This document shows, piece after piece, positions 17,610 through 26,717 of a stretch of DNA of 64,000 bases. Position numbers and translations under genes: made by a program. How positions within the stretch are numbered: position 1 is the stretch's first letter; every line of letters begins with the position of its first letter. Source of the stretch: Pseudomonas putida. Its GTDB lineage: Bacteria > Pseudomonadota > Gammaproteobacteria > Pseudomonadales > Pseudomonadaceae. A model generated the notes under the pieces. That model made no database searches and was not told the DNA's origin. It worked only from the letters and a program-made list of their open reading frames with translations. The stretch spans positions 1,736,001 through 1,800,000 of the forward strand of contig NZ_CP066306.1 in assembly GCF_016406145.1 (NCBI RefSeq), read 5' to 3'.

Positions 17610-18844
17610 GGCTGCTCCTCTTCCAGCTGGACGTCCTGCAGCAGCAGGGCGAAGTCGGCCAGGGCCTGCTCGTCGACGGGGTTGCCGTAGGCCTGTTCCC
17701 AAGCGCGGCTGAACAGGTCCTGCGGGGTCATCTGTGCCAGTTCCACGAATGCCTGGTCGTCGTCCTGCTCGTTGCCCTGGCCGGCATATTCGGTACTGAT
17801 ACGAATCAGCCGCACCGCCTTGCCTTGCAGGGCGTTTTCGATCTGCTGGCGCAGGTCCGGCTGAGGCTCGTCCAAGCGCACGCGTACCTCCAGCCAGGGC
17901 TGGCGGTTGGGGTCTTCGAGCAAGTCGATCTCAGGTAGCTCGGCGAGCTGTTCGAGCAATTCGCCCAGCGGCGCCGGGCCGATGCGTTGCAGGGCTACGG
18001 CACGGGGCACCGGGCGCGCTTCGACGCTGACCAGTTCAGTGCCCTCGAGCTCGACTTCCAGCACCTGGTGCGGATAGTTGATTTCAGCGAACGACAATGG
18101 GATCGGCGAGCCGCTATAACGTATGCGGGTTTCGCGGTTGACCTTCTGCGGCTTGTGCAGGTGGCCCAGGGCAACGTAGCTGATGGCCTTGTCGAACAGT
18201 TTGGCCGGAAGGGCCTCGGCGTTACCGATGATCAGGCTGCGCTCGGAGTCTTCGGACACAGCACCGCCGGCCATGTGCGCGTGGCTGATGGCGACCAGCG
18301 CCTGGTCCTTCTTGCGTTTTTTCTGCGCGGCCGCGATCAGTTGCTGGTGCACCTGGTTGATGCCCTGCAGGTAGTCGTCGCCCAACTGCGGGCCGGTGAC
18401 CTCGGCCGGGCGCAGGAAGGGCAGGGCCAGGCACCAGGCGGCCACCTTGCCGCGGCCGTTGGTCAGTGGGATCAGCAGGCGTTCGGCATCCAGCTGGCCT
18501 TCGTCGAGCCAGTGCACACGGCCCAGCGCGTGGGTGCGCAGGCGGCGCATGAGCGCGGCAGGCAGCTCGATGCGCGAGCCGGAGTCATGGTTGCCGGCGA
18601 TCATCACGATGTCCAGCTTCGGCTGTTGCTCGTGGGCCTGGACGATGAAGTCGTAAAGCCGCTCCTGGGCTTTGACCGGTGGGTTGACCGTGTCGAAGAT
18701 ATCACCGGCGATCAGCAGCGCGTCGGGCTGGCGCAGGTGCAGCTGGCCGAGCAGCCATTCGAGGAAGCAGGCGTGTTCGAAGTCGCGTTCCTGGCCGTGC
18801 AGGCTTTGGCCCAGGTGCCAGTCGGAGGTGTGAAACAGACGCAT
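17606..18844 (-). CDS. sbcD: Exonuclease subunit SbcD (Mre11-like)
   Basis: The nuclease half of SbcCD, 412 residues. Phosphoesterase motifs are complete: D-W-H at residues 8-10, G-D-I-F-D at 47-51, G-N-H-D at 84-87, with later G-H (about A-L-G-H-L-H) ligands. The start at 18844 (M-R-L-F-H-T-S-D-W-H) is the family-typical one; a Met at 18868 would add eight unconserved residues. It is the first gene of the sbcD-sbcC-GST transcript. Confidence 0.95.
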   Translation of the reverse strand: MRLFHTSDWHLGQSLHGQERDFEHACFLEWLLGQLHLRQPDALLIAGDIFDTVNPPVKAQERLYDFIVQAHEQQPKLDIVMIAGNHDSGSRIELPAALMRRLRTHALGRVHWLDEGQLDAERLLIPLTNGRGKVAAWCLALPFLRPAEVTGPQLGDDYLQGINQVHQQLIAAAQKKRKKDQALVAISHAHMAGGAVSEDSERSLIIGNAEALPAKLFDKAISYVALGHLHKPQKVNRETRIRYSGSPIPLSFAEINYPHQVLEVELEGTELVSVEARPVPRAVALQRIGPAPLGELLEQLAELPEIDLLEDPNRQPWLEVRVRLDEPQPDLRQQIENALQGKAVRLIRISTEYAGQGNEQDDDQAFVELAQMTPQDLFSRAWEQAYGNPVDEQALADFALLLQDVQLEEEQP

Positions 18845-19155
18845 GGATGACCTGTTGGATTGGGACATGAAGGCTTCGGCACTTGGCGTCATGACAGCGC
18901 CAAGGCGGCCCTCGAAGGAGGGCGGTATGGTAACTCAAGTGGCTTGCTGATTGTCTGGAGCCTGGCCGTATTCGAGGCGTTGAAAGGAGGGGCGCGTGCT
19001 ACACGGACATTCAATTATGCGAACAGGTCGGCATAGTGGCCATCTGCTTGCTTGTTGCCGGCCATCGCCGATGTTCTAATCTTTGCCCCGGCGCGGCGCG
19101 GCGCTTGCGATGCTGCTGGGGTGGGCTACCGGAACCAATCTAAAAAGGAATTTTT
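18845..19155. other. Divergent intergenic region without recognised genes
   Basis: This 311-base stretch separates sbcD (leftward) from the DUF2628 gene (rightward). It holds a small GC-rich inverted repeat (GCGCCAAGGCGGCCCTCGAA region) and, at its right end, the ribosome binding site AAAGGA for the next gene. I see no convincing promoter boxes, RNA or small gene. Confidence 0.5.
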
Positions 19156-19587
19156 ATGCAAAGCACGCCACAAATCCAAGCCGACTACGGCAACCTGAAG
19201 CCGAAATGGCAGGAGCGTTTCGCCTTCTTCGATCAGCACGGCGGGCCACGTGAAGCGACCTACAAAGCAGCGTTCCGCGCCTTGCCGTTTCGCAAGAAAC
19301 TGTTGATCAACAACAATTTCCTCGGATTCTTCTTTGGCCCGATCTACTGGTTTGTCCTGGGCATGTGGAAGAAGAATCTGGTCATGCTGGCCATCATCAT
19401 GGGCATCGGGCTGCTTGAAGGCGTTTACGAGGCTGCCACGGGTAATGCGGTACCTCGGGCGCTGGATCAGGGCATCAGTGTGGCCTTTGCCGTGCTGTAT
19501 GGCATGTTGACCAATTATGCCTATTACCTGAAACAGACCAAAGGGGAGCAGGGCTGGAACCCGTTTCAGGGGCATCGGTTCATCTGA
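19156..19587 (+). CDS. DUF2628 domain membrane protein
   Basis: A 143-residue protein. The N-terminal 55 residues are soluble, with the W-x-x-R-F-x-F-F and F-R-A-L-P-F-R-K-K segments. These are followed by a G-F-F-F-G-P-I-Y-W-F helix, a second helix (V-M-L-A-I-I-M-G-I-G) and a third (V-A-F-A-V-L-Y-G-M). This arrangement matches DUF2628, small inner-membrane proteins of unknown role. ATG at 19156 follows AAAGGA with good spacing. Confidence 0.82.
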   Translation: MQSTPQIQADYGNLKPKWQERFAFFDQHGGPREATYKAAFRALPFRKKLLINNNFLGFFFGPIYWFVLGMWKKNLVMLAIIMGIGLLEGVYEAATGNAVPRALDQGISVAFAVLYGMLTNYAYYLKQTKGEQGWNPFQGHRFI

Positions 19588-19672
19588 TCGCTGCCGGTGA
19601 GCAGCGGGGGAAGAGTCAGGATTGCATCCGGGCTGAGAAGGGCCTGTCTTTAGTACTGCGCCCCTCTCCCAA

Positions 19673-21298
19673 TCACTTCGGATAAAGCGGGGGCAAGCTC
19701 CCCGGCTCACCCGAAGGCAACAACACCTGTTCCGCCGGTGGAATCGTGCCAATCGCCCGCCACAGATCCTCCCCCTGCCAATACTGCCCACTCTCGCTGT
19801 AAAGCGCCCCGTTCAATCCATCCAGCGCATCCGACAGCGGCACGAACCGCGCCGCCATCTCCGCCAGGGTCTCCGGCTGTTGCCGGGCCCAGGCATCGAG
19901 CGCCTGGCGCGTAGCCTGCGGATCGTTGGCCTGGCAGGCGCGCTTGAGGTCGTCCAGCAGGGTGCGCGGGCTTGGGCCGGTCTGCGCGGCGCGCAGTACC
20001 GCTGGTTGCGAGCGGGCGCGCCACCACAGGGTAAAACCGAGCGCCGTGGTGAGGGCGAAAATCACGGTGGAGAGTTGCCAAGGCCAGAGCAGATGGCTGG
20101 CGCTGCCGGCATCGCCTACCGGCGTGTCGCCGCTCAGGGCAGGGTTGTCCTGCACGTTCAGGTTACGCGCCGGCAGGCTGCTGTGCTCCAGATGGTCCTC
20201 GCGGGTATTCCACCAGGTGACTTCCAGCGCCGGCAGGGCGAGTTCGCCGCTGTGAGTCGGCACCAGCGCTTCGCGTTCCTCGCGGTTGGCGGTCATACCG
20301 CGCTCGCTGATTTCGTTGCGCAGCAGCGGTTGGTCCGGGTAGCGGCGCAGGCCGACGATTTCGGTGGCCGGCAGTTGCGGCAGCTGGGTGCTGGACAGCC
20401 CTTCGGCGCGCAGCGTAATACTGCGGGTCAGCGAATCGCCTATCTGGGGTTGCTGCCTGCCAGGGTCGGGGTTCCAGTGCTCCTCAAGGGTCAGGCTGCG
20501 GGCTGGCAACCACGGTTCGGCCGTGGGCCAGGCGGCGGGGATTGGGCGAACGGTCAGGCGTAGCGGCAGGGAACTGACCTGTACCTGACGACCTGTACGT
20601 GCAGTGCCCGCAGGCTGCTGAGCAGTATCGGCAGCGGTGGCGGTGAACGTCAGGGGCGCAATTTCCAGGCTACCGCTCTGCTGCGGATAGAGTGCGTAGC
20701 GTGTCTCGATCACCCCATGGCGTACGCCGTTGATTTCCTTCTCATAGGTGCGTGAGTCACCCAGCGGCTCGACTTTTGCGTTTTCCAGCCGCAGCGGGCT
20801 GAGGCTGCTGTCGTCGTACAGCGACACCGAATGGTAGATGCGCAAGGTCAGCACGGCCTGCGCCTGGACGTATACATCATTGCTGTCCAGGGTAGCCTCG
20901 ACGAACACCTGGGATGCGCTGTCCGGGCGGTTGGCATCAGCTTGCACCACCTGCAGGTCGATGACCTGGCTGTGCGATTTGCCCAGTTGCAGCTCAGGAA
21001 TACGCAGGCTGCCACTGCGCCGCGGCAGCAGGGTAATGATCCAGCGAGTGCTGGCCCGAGTCTCGCCGTCGAGGGTGTGCAGGCTGTTCAACTGGCGCGT
21101 GCCGCGCACTTCGAAGTCGCCGTCCAGGGCGCGCAGGTCGGGCTTGCCGAACTGGGTCACATCCTGGCTTTCGAGCGTCAGTTCCAGGGTTTCGCCGGCG
21201 CCCAGGCGAGTGCGATCGACGCTGGCCTGCAGGGTCGGCTCGGCCTGGGCCAAAAGGGCCCAGAAGAGGCTGAAGAGAAAGACGCCGAGGCGACTCAT
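19673..21298 (-). CDS. batD: BatD family protein
   Basis: Last gene of the moxR-bat operon. The 541-residue product has a cleavable signal peptide (cut near L-A-Q-A), a long periplasmic beta-sandwich region opening with the BatD-like S-V-D-R-T-R-L-G-A-G-E-T-L-E-L-T pattern, a single transmembrane helix around residues 415-435, and a cytoplasmic helical tail. Bat proteins are linked to stress or aerotolerance in other bacteria, and MoxR/VWA systems to assembly of envelope complexes; the role here is inferred only from context. Its ATG overlaps the upstream stop by four bases. Confidence 0.9.
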   Translation of the reverse strand: MSRLGVFLFSLFWALLAQAEPTLQASVDRTRLGAGETLELTLESQDVTQFGKPDLRALDGDFEVRGTRQLNSLHTLDGETRASTRWIITLLPRRSGSLRIPELQLGKSHSQVIDLQVVQADANRPDSASQVFVEATLDSNDVYVQAQAVLTLRIYHSVSLYDDSSLSPLRLENAKVEPLGDSRTYEKEINGVRHGVIETRYALYPQQSGSLEIAPLTFTATAADTAQQPAGTARTGRQVQVSSLPLRLTVRPIPAAWPTAEPWLPARSLTLEEHWNPDPGRQQPQIGDSLTRSITLRAEGLSSTQLPQLPATEIVGLRRYPDQPLLRNEISERGMTANREEREALVPTHSGELALPALEVTWWNTREDHLEHSSLPARNLNVQDNPALSGDTPVGDAGSASHLLWPWQLSTVIFALTTALGFTLWWRARSQPAVLRAAQTGPSPRTLLDDLKRACQANDPQATRQALDAWARQQPETLAEMAARFVPLSDALDGLNGALYSESGQYWQGEDLWRAIGTIPPAEQVLLPSGEPGSLPPLYPK

Positions 21299-23013
21299 CG
21301 TGGGGTTTCCTGATGCAATTGCTGTTCATACCAGAATTTGCGGCGTAGCAGCTGCGCCGGGTTGTCGGGGATTTCCCGCAGCCATTGTTCCAGGGCCTGG
21401 CGTTGCTCGGCGTCGAGGCTGGTCGAAACCGGCCGCTTGGGCGGCTGGGTGATGCTGTCATCGTCGCCACCCTGGTTTCCGGGAGTGGCCTGGCTGTTGT
21501 TGCTGTCTTGGCCGGGCTGTTCGGCGTTGGCCTGTTCATCGTTGCCGGGCGTGCCCTGCGCCGGGCTGCTGGCCGAGCTGCTGTTGCCCTCGGTCTCGCT
21601 GCCGGGCGTGCCTTGGGCATCGTCTTTGGCCGGTTGTTCCTCGGCCTGTGCTTCGCGTTGCTGCAACAGCTGCTGGATCAGTGCCTGGTTATCCAGCGCC
21701 GGCTTGAAATCGGGCTGGCGCTCGAGGGCTTGCTCATAGGCATCCAGAGCGGCCTCCAGCTCGCCGCTGCGGGCCAGGGCATTGCCTCGATTGTAGTGGG
21801 CGGCTGTCGTATTGCCTTGGGCAAAGGCCTTGGCGGCGGCGGCGTAGTCGCCGGCCTGGTACAGCGCCATGCCGCGCCATTGCGGGTCCTGGAAGTGCCG
21901 GGCAGCCTCCACCGGGCGGTTCTGTTCAAGCAGGCGCTGGCCCTGCTGGTCGGGACGCAACCACAGGTCATTGAACTCGAACGCCTGGCTCGGCTGCGGC
22001 AGAGCCAGCAGCAGCGGAAGGCAGAACAGCCAGCCGCGCCGACCCGCGCAGGCGGCCAGCAGTAACAGGGGTATCAACAGCCAGTAGCCTTGATCGGCCC
22101 AGCTGTCGAGTTGCAGGTTCTGGCCGTCATTGCGCAGGATGCGCGGGTTGTCGTACAGGCCGAGGCCCCGCAGGTCGAGGTCGTCGATGCGGGCATGACG
22201 GTAGCGGCCACCGGTGCCGTTGATGAACGTCCTGAGCCCGCTGCTGTCCAGGCGCGGTACCAGAATGCCGCCTTGCTCGTCCTTGAGGAACTCGCCGTTG
22301 GCCTGGCGCACCGGAGCCCCCTCGCTGGTACCGATTCCGAGCATCAACAGGCTCGGGCCCTGGCGGCCAAGGGCCTGGACGATGCCCTGGCGTTCCGGGG
22401 CGCTCAATGCCGAACCGATCAGCAGCAGGCGGCCTTGGCCCAGGCCGCTCTGCGCCAGCAGGGCCAAGCCTTTTTGCACGGCCAGGTCGGCGCGCTGGCC
22501 GGGCTGCGGCATGATCGAAGGGTCGACGGCCTCGAGCAGGTTGCGCGTGGTGCTCAGGTCGTCGGACAGCGGTACCAAGGTATGTGCGCTGCCTGCATAG
22601 ACGATCAAGGCGGTCTGGCTGTTGCGGCGGTGTTCGAGCAGGTCCAGGACCTTGCGCCGAGCCTGCTGCAGCCGGTTGGGCGGCGTGTCCTCGGCAAGCA
22701 TCTGCGGCGTCAGTTCGAGCAGGATCACCAGCGGGTCGGCCGGGCGTTGGCGGGTTTCTTCCAGGCGCTCCCAGCTAGGCCCGAGCAGCGCCAGTACCAC
22801 CAGTAACCAGGCCAGGCCCAGTGCGACCCAAGGTAGTTTGCTGTGGCTGCCGCTGCCGCCACCGAGCAGCACCGGGTGGAAAGCCGGCGGCAGGATCATC
22901 TGCCAGCGCCCGGCGCGCCTGCGCCGGTGCCAGAGCTTGAACAACAGCCAGGCGAGCAGCGGTACCACCAGCAGCCAGAGTGGGCGCAACCAGTGCGGCC
23001 AGAGGTCGATCAT
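21295..23013 (-). CDS. batB: VWA and TPR protein (BatB/BatC fusion)
   Basis: A 572-residue protein combining two membrane helices at the N-terminus (about residues 11-26 and 63-79), a von Willebrand factor A domain (about 90-290), a further helix near 305-345, and TPR repeats (N-R-G-N-A-L-A-R-S-G-E-L). The tail is a long acidic Gln/Glu/Asn/Pro-rich segment. It equals BatB joined to BatC. The metal-site motif that is normally D-x-S-x-S reads E-L-T-P-Q at residues 100-104, so metal binding may be lost. The start at 23013 overlaps the batA stop by four bases. Confidence 0.9.
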   Translation of the reverse strand: MIDLWPHWLRPLWLLVVPLLAWLLFKLWHRRRRAGRWQMILPPAFHPVLLGGGSGSHSKLPWVALGLAWLLVVLALLGPSWERLEETRQRPADPLVILLELTPQMLAEDTPPNRLQQARRKVLDLLEHRRNSQTALIVYAGSAHTLVPLSDDLSTTRNLLEAVDPSIMPQPGQRADLAVQKGLALLAQSGLGQGRLLLIGSALSAPERQGIVQALGRQGPSLLMLGIGTSEGAPVRQANGEFLKDEQGGILVPRLDSSGLRTFINGTGGRYRHARIDDLDLRGLGLYDNPRILRNDGQNLQLDSWADQGYWLLIPLLLLAACAGRRGWLFCLPLLLALPQPSQAFEFNDLWLRPDQQGQRLLEQNRPVEAARHFQDPQWRGMALYQAGDYAAAAKAFAQGNTTAAHYNRGNALARSGELEAALDAYEQALERQPDFKPALDNQALIQQLLQQREAQAEEQPAKDDAQGTPGSETEGNSSSASSPAQGTPGNDEQANAEQPGQDSNNSQATPGNQGGDDDSITQPPKRPVSTSLDAEQRQALEQWLREIPDNPAQLLRRKFWYEQQLHQETPR

Positions 23014-24086
23014 CGCCGCCTCCTCAGGCGCAGCCTCTTGAGGCGTTCGCGCCATTGCGGGTGGGGCTGCAGGAAGCGTGGCCGGCGCAGCGCACGTTGC
23101 AGCAAGTTGTCTGGCCATTGCACCGCCACTACCAGCAGCACACTGAGCAGCAAGGCCAGGGCCAGTGGCCAGGCATACAAAGCTGTTGCCGTGCGGGCTT
23201 GGGTTGGCTGCTGCGCGACGGGTTCCAGCTGGTCGAGGGTATCGCCGATCGCATCCAGTTCTGCGCCGTCGTGGGCGCGGAAGTAGGCGCCATGGGTCAG
23301 GTCAGCGATTTCCTTCAGTGAGGCCTCGTCCAGATCCAGGCTCGGGTTGAGGCCGAGCAGGCCCGGCGTACCGCTGGCCTCGGGGTTGGCGCCGATGCCG
23401 ATGGTGTAGATGCGGACGTCTTCCTGCGCAGCCAGGCGGGCAGCGGTCAACGGATGGATCCGCCCGCCGTTGTTGGCACCGTCGGTGATCAGTACCAGCA
23501 CCCGGCTCTGCGCCGGACGCTGGCGCAAGCGCTTGACCGCCAGGCCAATGGCGTCGCCGATGGCGGTGTTCTTGCCGGCGATGCCAATCTGCGCTTCGTC
23601 GAGGAAGGTGCGTACGGTACGCCGGTCGAAGGTCAGTGGTGCCTGCAGGTATGCCTGGCTGCCGAACAGGATCAGGCCGACGCGATCGCCCTCGCGGTCT
23701 TGCAGAAAGTCGCCCAGCAGCGCCTTGACCAAGTCGAGGCGGCTGACCTCTTCATCCTTCCACTGCATGTCGGGAAAGTCCATGGAACCGGACACATCCA
23801 CTGCAACCAGCAGGTCACGGCCACTGGCGGCCACCGGTACCGGATCGCCCAGCCATTGCGGGCGGGCGGCGGCGAGCAGCAGCAACAGCCAGATCAGCGC
23901 GAACGGTGCCTGCTGGCGCAAGGTCGGCAGGTTCAGCCGTGCCCGACGCCCGGCGAGGCCTTCGAGTTCGTGGAGAAAGCCTACCTTGAGCACCGGCTCG
24001 CCGCTGTCGGCGGCAGGCAGCAATAGGCGGGCCAGCCACGGCAGCGGCAGCAGCAGGAAAATCCACGGCCAGGCCAGTTCAAACAT
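23010..24086 (-). CDS. batA: VWA domain membrane protein BatA
   Basis: A 358-residue protein with two N-terminal membrane helices, a von Willebrand factor A domain with an intact metal-ion site (D-V-S-G-S at 97-101, later the T-D-G-A-N-N-G-G loop) and a C-terminal helix near residue 310-330. The VWA domain faces the periplasm or cytoplasm between helices and likely binds partners, perhaps BatB and the MoxR ATPase. The start at 24086 (M-F-E-L-A-W-P-W) overlaps the end of the DUF4381 gene by eight bases. Confidence 0.92.
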   Translation of the reverse strand: MFELAWPWIFLLLPLPWLARLLLPAADSGEPVLKVGFLHELEGLAGRRARLNLPTLRQQAPFALIWLLLLLAAARPQWLGDPVPVAASGRDLLVAVDVSGSMDFPDMQWKDEEVSRLDLVKALLGDFLQDREGDRVGLILFGSQAYLQAPLTFDRRTVRTFLDEAQIGIAGKNTAIGDAIGLAVKRLRQRPAQSRVLVLITDGANNGGRIHPLTAARLAAQEDVRIYTIGIGANPEASGTPGLLGLNPSLDLDEASLKEIADLTHGAYFRAHDGAELDAIGDTLDQLEPVAQQPTQARTATALYAWPLALALLLSVLLVVAVQWPDNLLQRALRRPRFLQPHPQWRERLKRLRLRRRR

Positions 24087-24573
24087 GTTTGCGGATCCAG
24101 GTTTCGACAGCCTGACTGAGCCCGGCGATGGCCTTGTCGTCAAGCTTGCATTCAGGCTTGTACGCGCCTTCGACCAGCACCATCCAGCGGGTCAGGCCGG
24201 CGGCGGGGCAGCGGTTGTCGAGGAAAGCCAGCCACTGGCGGCCATTGAGGGTATGGCTGTTGGCCCCAGGGTAGTGGTTGCGGCACAGGCGCTTGAGCAA
24301 GGCGTTGATCTGTTGCAGCCAGGCCCCGGCCGGCGCGCCGTCGTATGGGCGCGGCAGCAGGGCCAGCTCGGCCAGGGCTTCCAGGCGTACCGGGTCGAGC
24401 GGTTGCTCGGCGCGCACTACCCGACGCTTGCCTGGGCGCCAGCGGCGCAGCCGCCACAGGCCCCAGCCAAGCAGGGGGAGGACGACAAGCAGCAGCCACC
24501 AGCCAGGTGCCGGTGGCCACAGGCCGATCGCTGAAGGGGGGATCAGCGGTTGCAATTGGTCCAGAGGGTTCAT
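24079..24573 (-). CDS. DUF4381 domain membrane protein
   Basis: A 164-residue protein with the characteristic N-terminal pattern M-N-P-L-D-Q-L-x-P-L-I-x-P-x-x-I-G-x-W-P-P-A-P-G-W-W and one transmembrane helix (about residues 24-42). A basic linker and a helical cytoplasmic domain follow. This is DUF4381, regularly found between the DUF58 and BatA genes of MoxR operons. Its task is unknown. It lies 13 bases after the DUF58 gene and overlaps batA. Confidence 0.88.
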   Translation of the reverse strand: MNPLDQLQPLIPPSAIGLWPPAPGWWLLLVVLPLLGWGLWRLRRWRPGKRRVVRAEQPLDPVRLEALAELALLPRPYDGAPAGAWLQQINALLKRLCRNHYPGANSHTLNGRQWLAFLDNRCPAAGLTRWMVLVEGAYKPECKLDDKAIAGLSQAVETWIRKHV

Positions 24574-24586
24574 TGGGCGCTGCTCT

Positions 24587-25531
24587 TCATGAACCGCTCC
24601 GTGGGCGCTGCGCATTGAGGTATTCGCGCAACTGCTCGATCATTTCGCTCTGGGTACTCAAGGGCATCAGCAGCACGCGCAGCTTCTGGGCCATCAGCTC
24701 CCAACGTTCTATACGTGCTTCGGCCTGCTGACGGTAAGCCTGGCGCAGGTTGGTGTCCAGGGTGTCGAGCTCCAGGTGCGCGCCGCGCTGGGAGAAACGC
24801 AGCAGGCCTGCTGCAGGCAAGGCATGGTCGAGCGGGTCGGAAACCGGCATCAGCAGCAGGTCGCAATGGCGCGAGAGCATCGCCAGGTGCTGTTCAGCCT
24901 GGGCGCTGAGTGAGCGCTCGTCGCAAATGACGATGGCCAGGCTGCCCGGGCGCAGTACTTCACGCGCGCGGCGTAGGGCCAGGCCCAGGCTGTCAGCGTG
25001 GGGCGTGGCTTCGGTGTGCAGCGCCTGGTTGACCTTGGCCAGGCGGTTGAGCAGCTGCAGCAGGCTCTGCTTGCTGCGCCGCGGCTTGATTTCGTGGTGC
25101 TCATCATCGCCGAACACCAGCCCGCCGATGCGGTCGTTGTGGCCTAGCGCAGCCCAGCCGAACAGCGCCGCAGCCTGGGCCGCGAGCACTGACTTGAACA
25201 TCAGCCCCGAGCCGAAGAACAGGCGTTGGCTTTGCTCGACGAGGATGAAGATCGGCCGCTCGCGTTCTTCATGGAACAGCTTGGTATGCGGCTCTTGGGT
25301 GCGTGCGGTGACCCGCCAGTCGATGTTGCGTACGTCGTCACCGGCCTGGTAGACGCGCACCTGGTCGAAGTCCACGCCGCGCCCGCGCAGCTTGGAGTGG
25401 TGCAGGCCGACCAGCGGGCTGCGCTGGCCAGGCCGGGAGAACAACTGGATCTCGCGCACGCGGTGACGCATGTCGATCAGCTCGGCGAGGCCGATGCGGA
25501 TGCCGGGTTCGGCCTGCTGAGCGGTGGGCAT
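24587..25531 (-). CDS. DUF58 domain protein
   Basis: A 314-residue cytoplasmic protein with the DUF58 hallmark G-D-D-V-R-N-I-D-W-R-V-T-A-R near residues 65-80 and a VWA-like fold after it. DUF58 proteins accompany MoxR ATPases and are thought to be their partners or substrates. The start at 25531 is four bases after the moxR stop, whereas the longer frame would run into moxR. Confidence 0.92.
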   Translation of the reverse strand: MPTAQQAEPGIRIGLAELIDMRHRVREIQLFSRPGQRSPLVGLHHSKLRGRGVDFDQVRVYQAGDDVRNIDWRVTARTQEPHTKLFHEERERPIFILVEQSQRLFFGSGLMFKSVLAAQAAALFGWAALGHNDRIGGLVFGDDEHHEIKPRRSKQSLLQLLNRLAKVNQALHTEATPHADSLGLALRRAREVLRPGSLAIVICDERSLSAQAEQHLAMLSRHCDLLLMPVSDPLDHALPAAGLLRFSQRGAHLELDTLDTNLRQAYRQQAEARIERWELMAQKLRVLLMPLSTQSEMIEQLREYLNAQRPRSGS

Positions 25532-25535
25532 GGGC

Positions 25536-26495
25536 TCAGGCAACGGCGACGACGTCAAGGATGCGCTGGACCACGCGGTCCTGGTCGATCCCGGCCGCTT
25601 CGGCTTCAAAGGACAGGATGATGCGGTGGCGCAGCACGTCGAACAGCACGGCCTGGATATCCTCGGGGCTGACGAAGTCGCGCCCGGCCAGCCAGGCATG
25701 CGCCCGCGCACAACGATCCAGGGCGATGGAACCGCGCGGGCTGGCGCCGTAGGCGATCCAGTCGGCCAGCTCGGTATCGAACTTGGCCGGCGTGCGCGTA
25801 GCCATGACCAGTTGCACGAGGTATTCCTCCACCGCGTCGGCCATGTACAGGCCAAGGATTTCCTTGCGTGCAGCAAAGATGGCCTGCTGGCTGACACGCC
25901 GTTCAGGTTTGACTTCGCCACCCAGCGCTTCACCGCGGGCCTGGGCCAGAATGCGTCGCTCAACCGCCGCATCGGGGAAGCCGATCTTCACGTGCATCAG
26001 GAAACGGTCGAGCTGGGCCTCCGGCAGGGGGTAGGTTCCTTCCTGCTCGATCGGGTTTTGCGTGGCCATGACCAGAAACAGCGGCGACAGGTCATAGGTA
26101 CTGCGCCCGACACTGACCTGGCGTTCGGCCATTGCCTCGAGCAACGCCGACTGCACCTTGGCCGGTGCCCGGTTGATTTCGTCGGCCAGCACCAGGTTGT
26201 GGAAGATCGGCCCCTGCTGGAACACGAAGCTGCCGGTTTCCGGGCGGTAGATTTCTGTGCCGGTAATGTCGGCCGGGAGCAGATCAGGGGTGAACTGGAT
26301 GCGATGGAACTGCGCTTCGACACCTTCGGCCAGCTCTTTGATGGCCTTGGTCTTGGCCAGGCCCGGGGCGCCCTCGACCAGCATGTGGCCGTCGGCCAGC
26401 AGCACGATCAACAGCCGCTCGACCAGTTTTTCCTGGCCTAGGATCTGGGAGGAAAGAAAGGTGCGTAGCGCGATCAGCGCTTCACGGTGTTCCAT
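25536..26495 (-). CDS. MoxR family AAA+ ATPase
   Basis: First gene of the leftward moxR-DUF58-DUF4381-batA-batB/C-batD operon. The 319-residue ATPase has Walker A G-A-P-G-L-A-K-T-K at 42-50, Walker B L-V-L-A-D-E-I-N at 101-108, the sensor region A-T-Q-N-P-I-E-Q-E-G-T-Y-P-L-P-E-A-Q-L-D-R-F that defines MoxR proteins, and a helical lid. MoxR ATPases act as chaperones that mature metal-containing or multi-subunit complexes together with VWA proteins. Start at 26495 gives the family's normal N-terminus. Confidence 0.95.
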   Translation of the reverse strand: MEHREALIALRTFLSSQILGQEKLVERLLIVLLADGHMLVEGAPGLAKTKAIKELAEGVEAQFHRIQFTPDLLPADITGTEIYRPETGSFVFQQGPIFHNLVLADEINRAPAKVQSALLEAMAERQVSVGRSTYDLSPLFLVMATQNPIEQEGTYPLPEAQLDRFLMHVKIGFPDAAVERRILAQARGEALGGEVKPERRVSQQAIFAARKEILGLYMADAVEEYLVQLVMATRTPAKFDTELADWIAYGASPRGSIALDRCARAHAWLAGRDFVSPEDIQAVLFDVLRHRIILSFEAEAAGIDQDRVVQRILDVVAVA

Positions 26496-26717
26496 CGGCG
26501 GCGGTTCCTGGGATTGGGCCAGGGCGGGCGCGGAGCGCGACGGACCTGGCAGGGGTGGATACTTTAATCTATCCGGGGGGTGGCGACCAATTACGGCCCG
26601 GTTTTTTATGCGCATTGAAGCGGTGGAATATCCGCGTGCGTTTCAGGTGTTCTCCGATTCCCGGTGGCGGTGATCTGTCGCTTGCTTGTGCTCTTCGAAT
26701 CATGAAGGAGCATGATG

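Noticed and set aside
15693..17690. Leu/Gln-rich frames on the plus strand inside sbcC
   Set aside because: They mirror the Gln-rich coiled coils of SbcC; no start signals or domains.
26496..26717. Toxin-immunity or phage boundary near the DUF2235 gene
   Set aside because: The region has no integrase, tRNA, direct repeat or small immunity-like frame.
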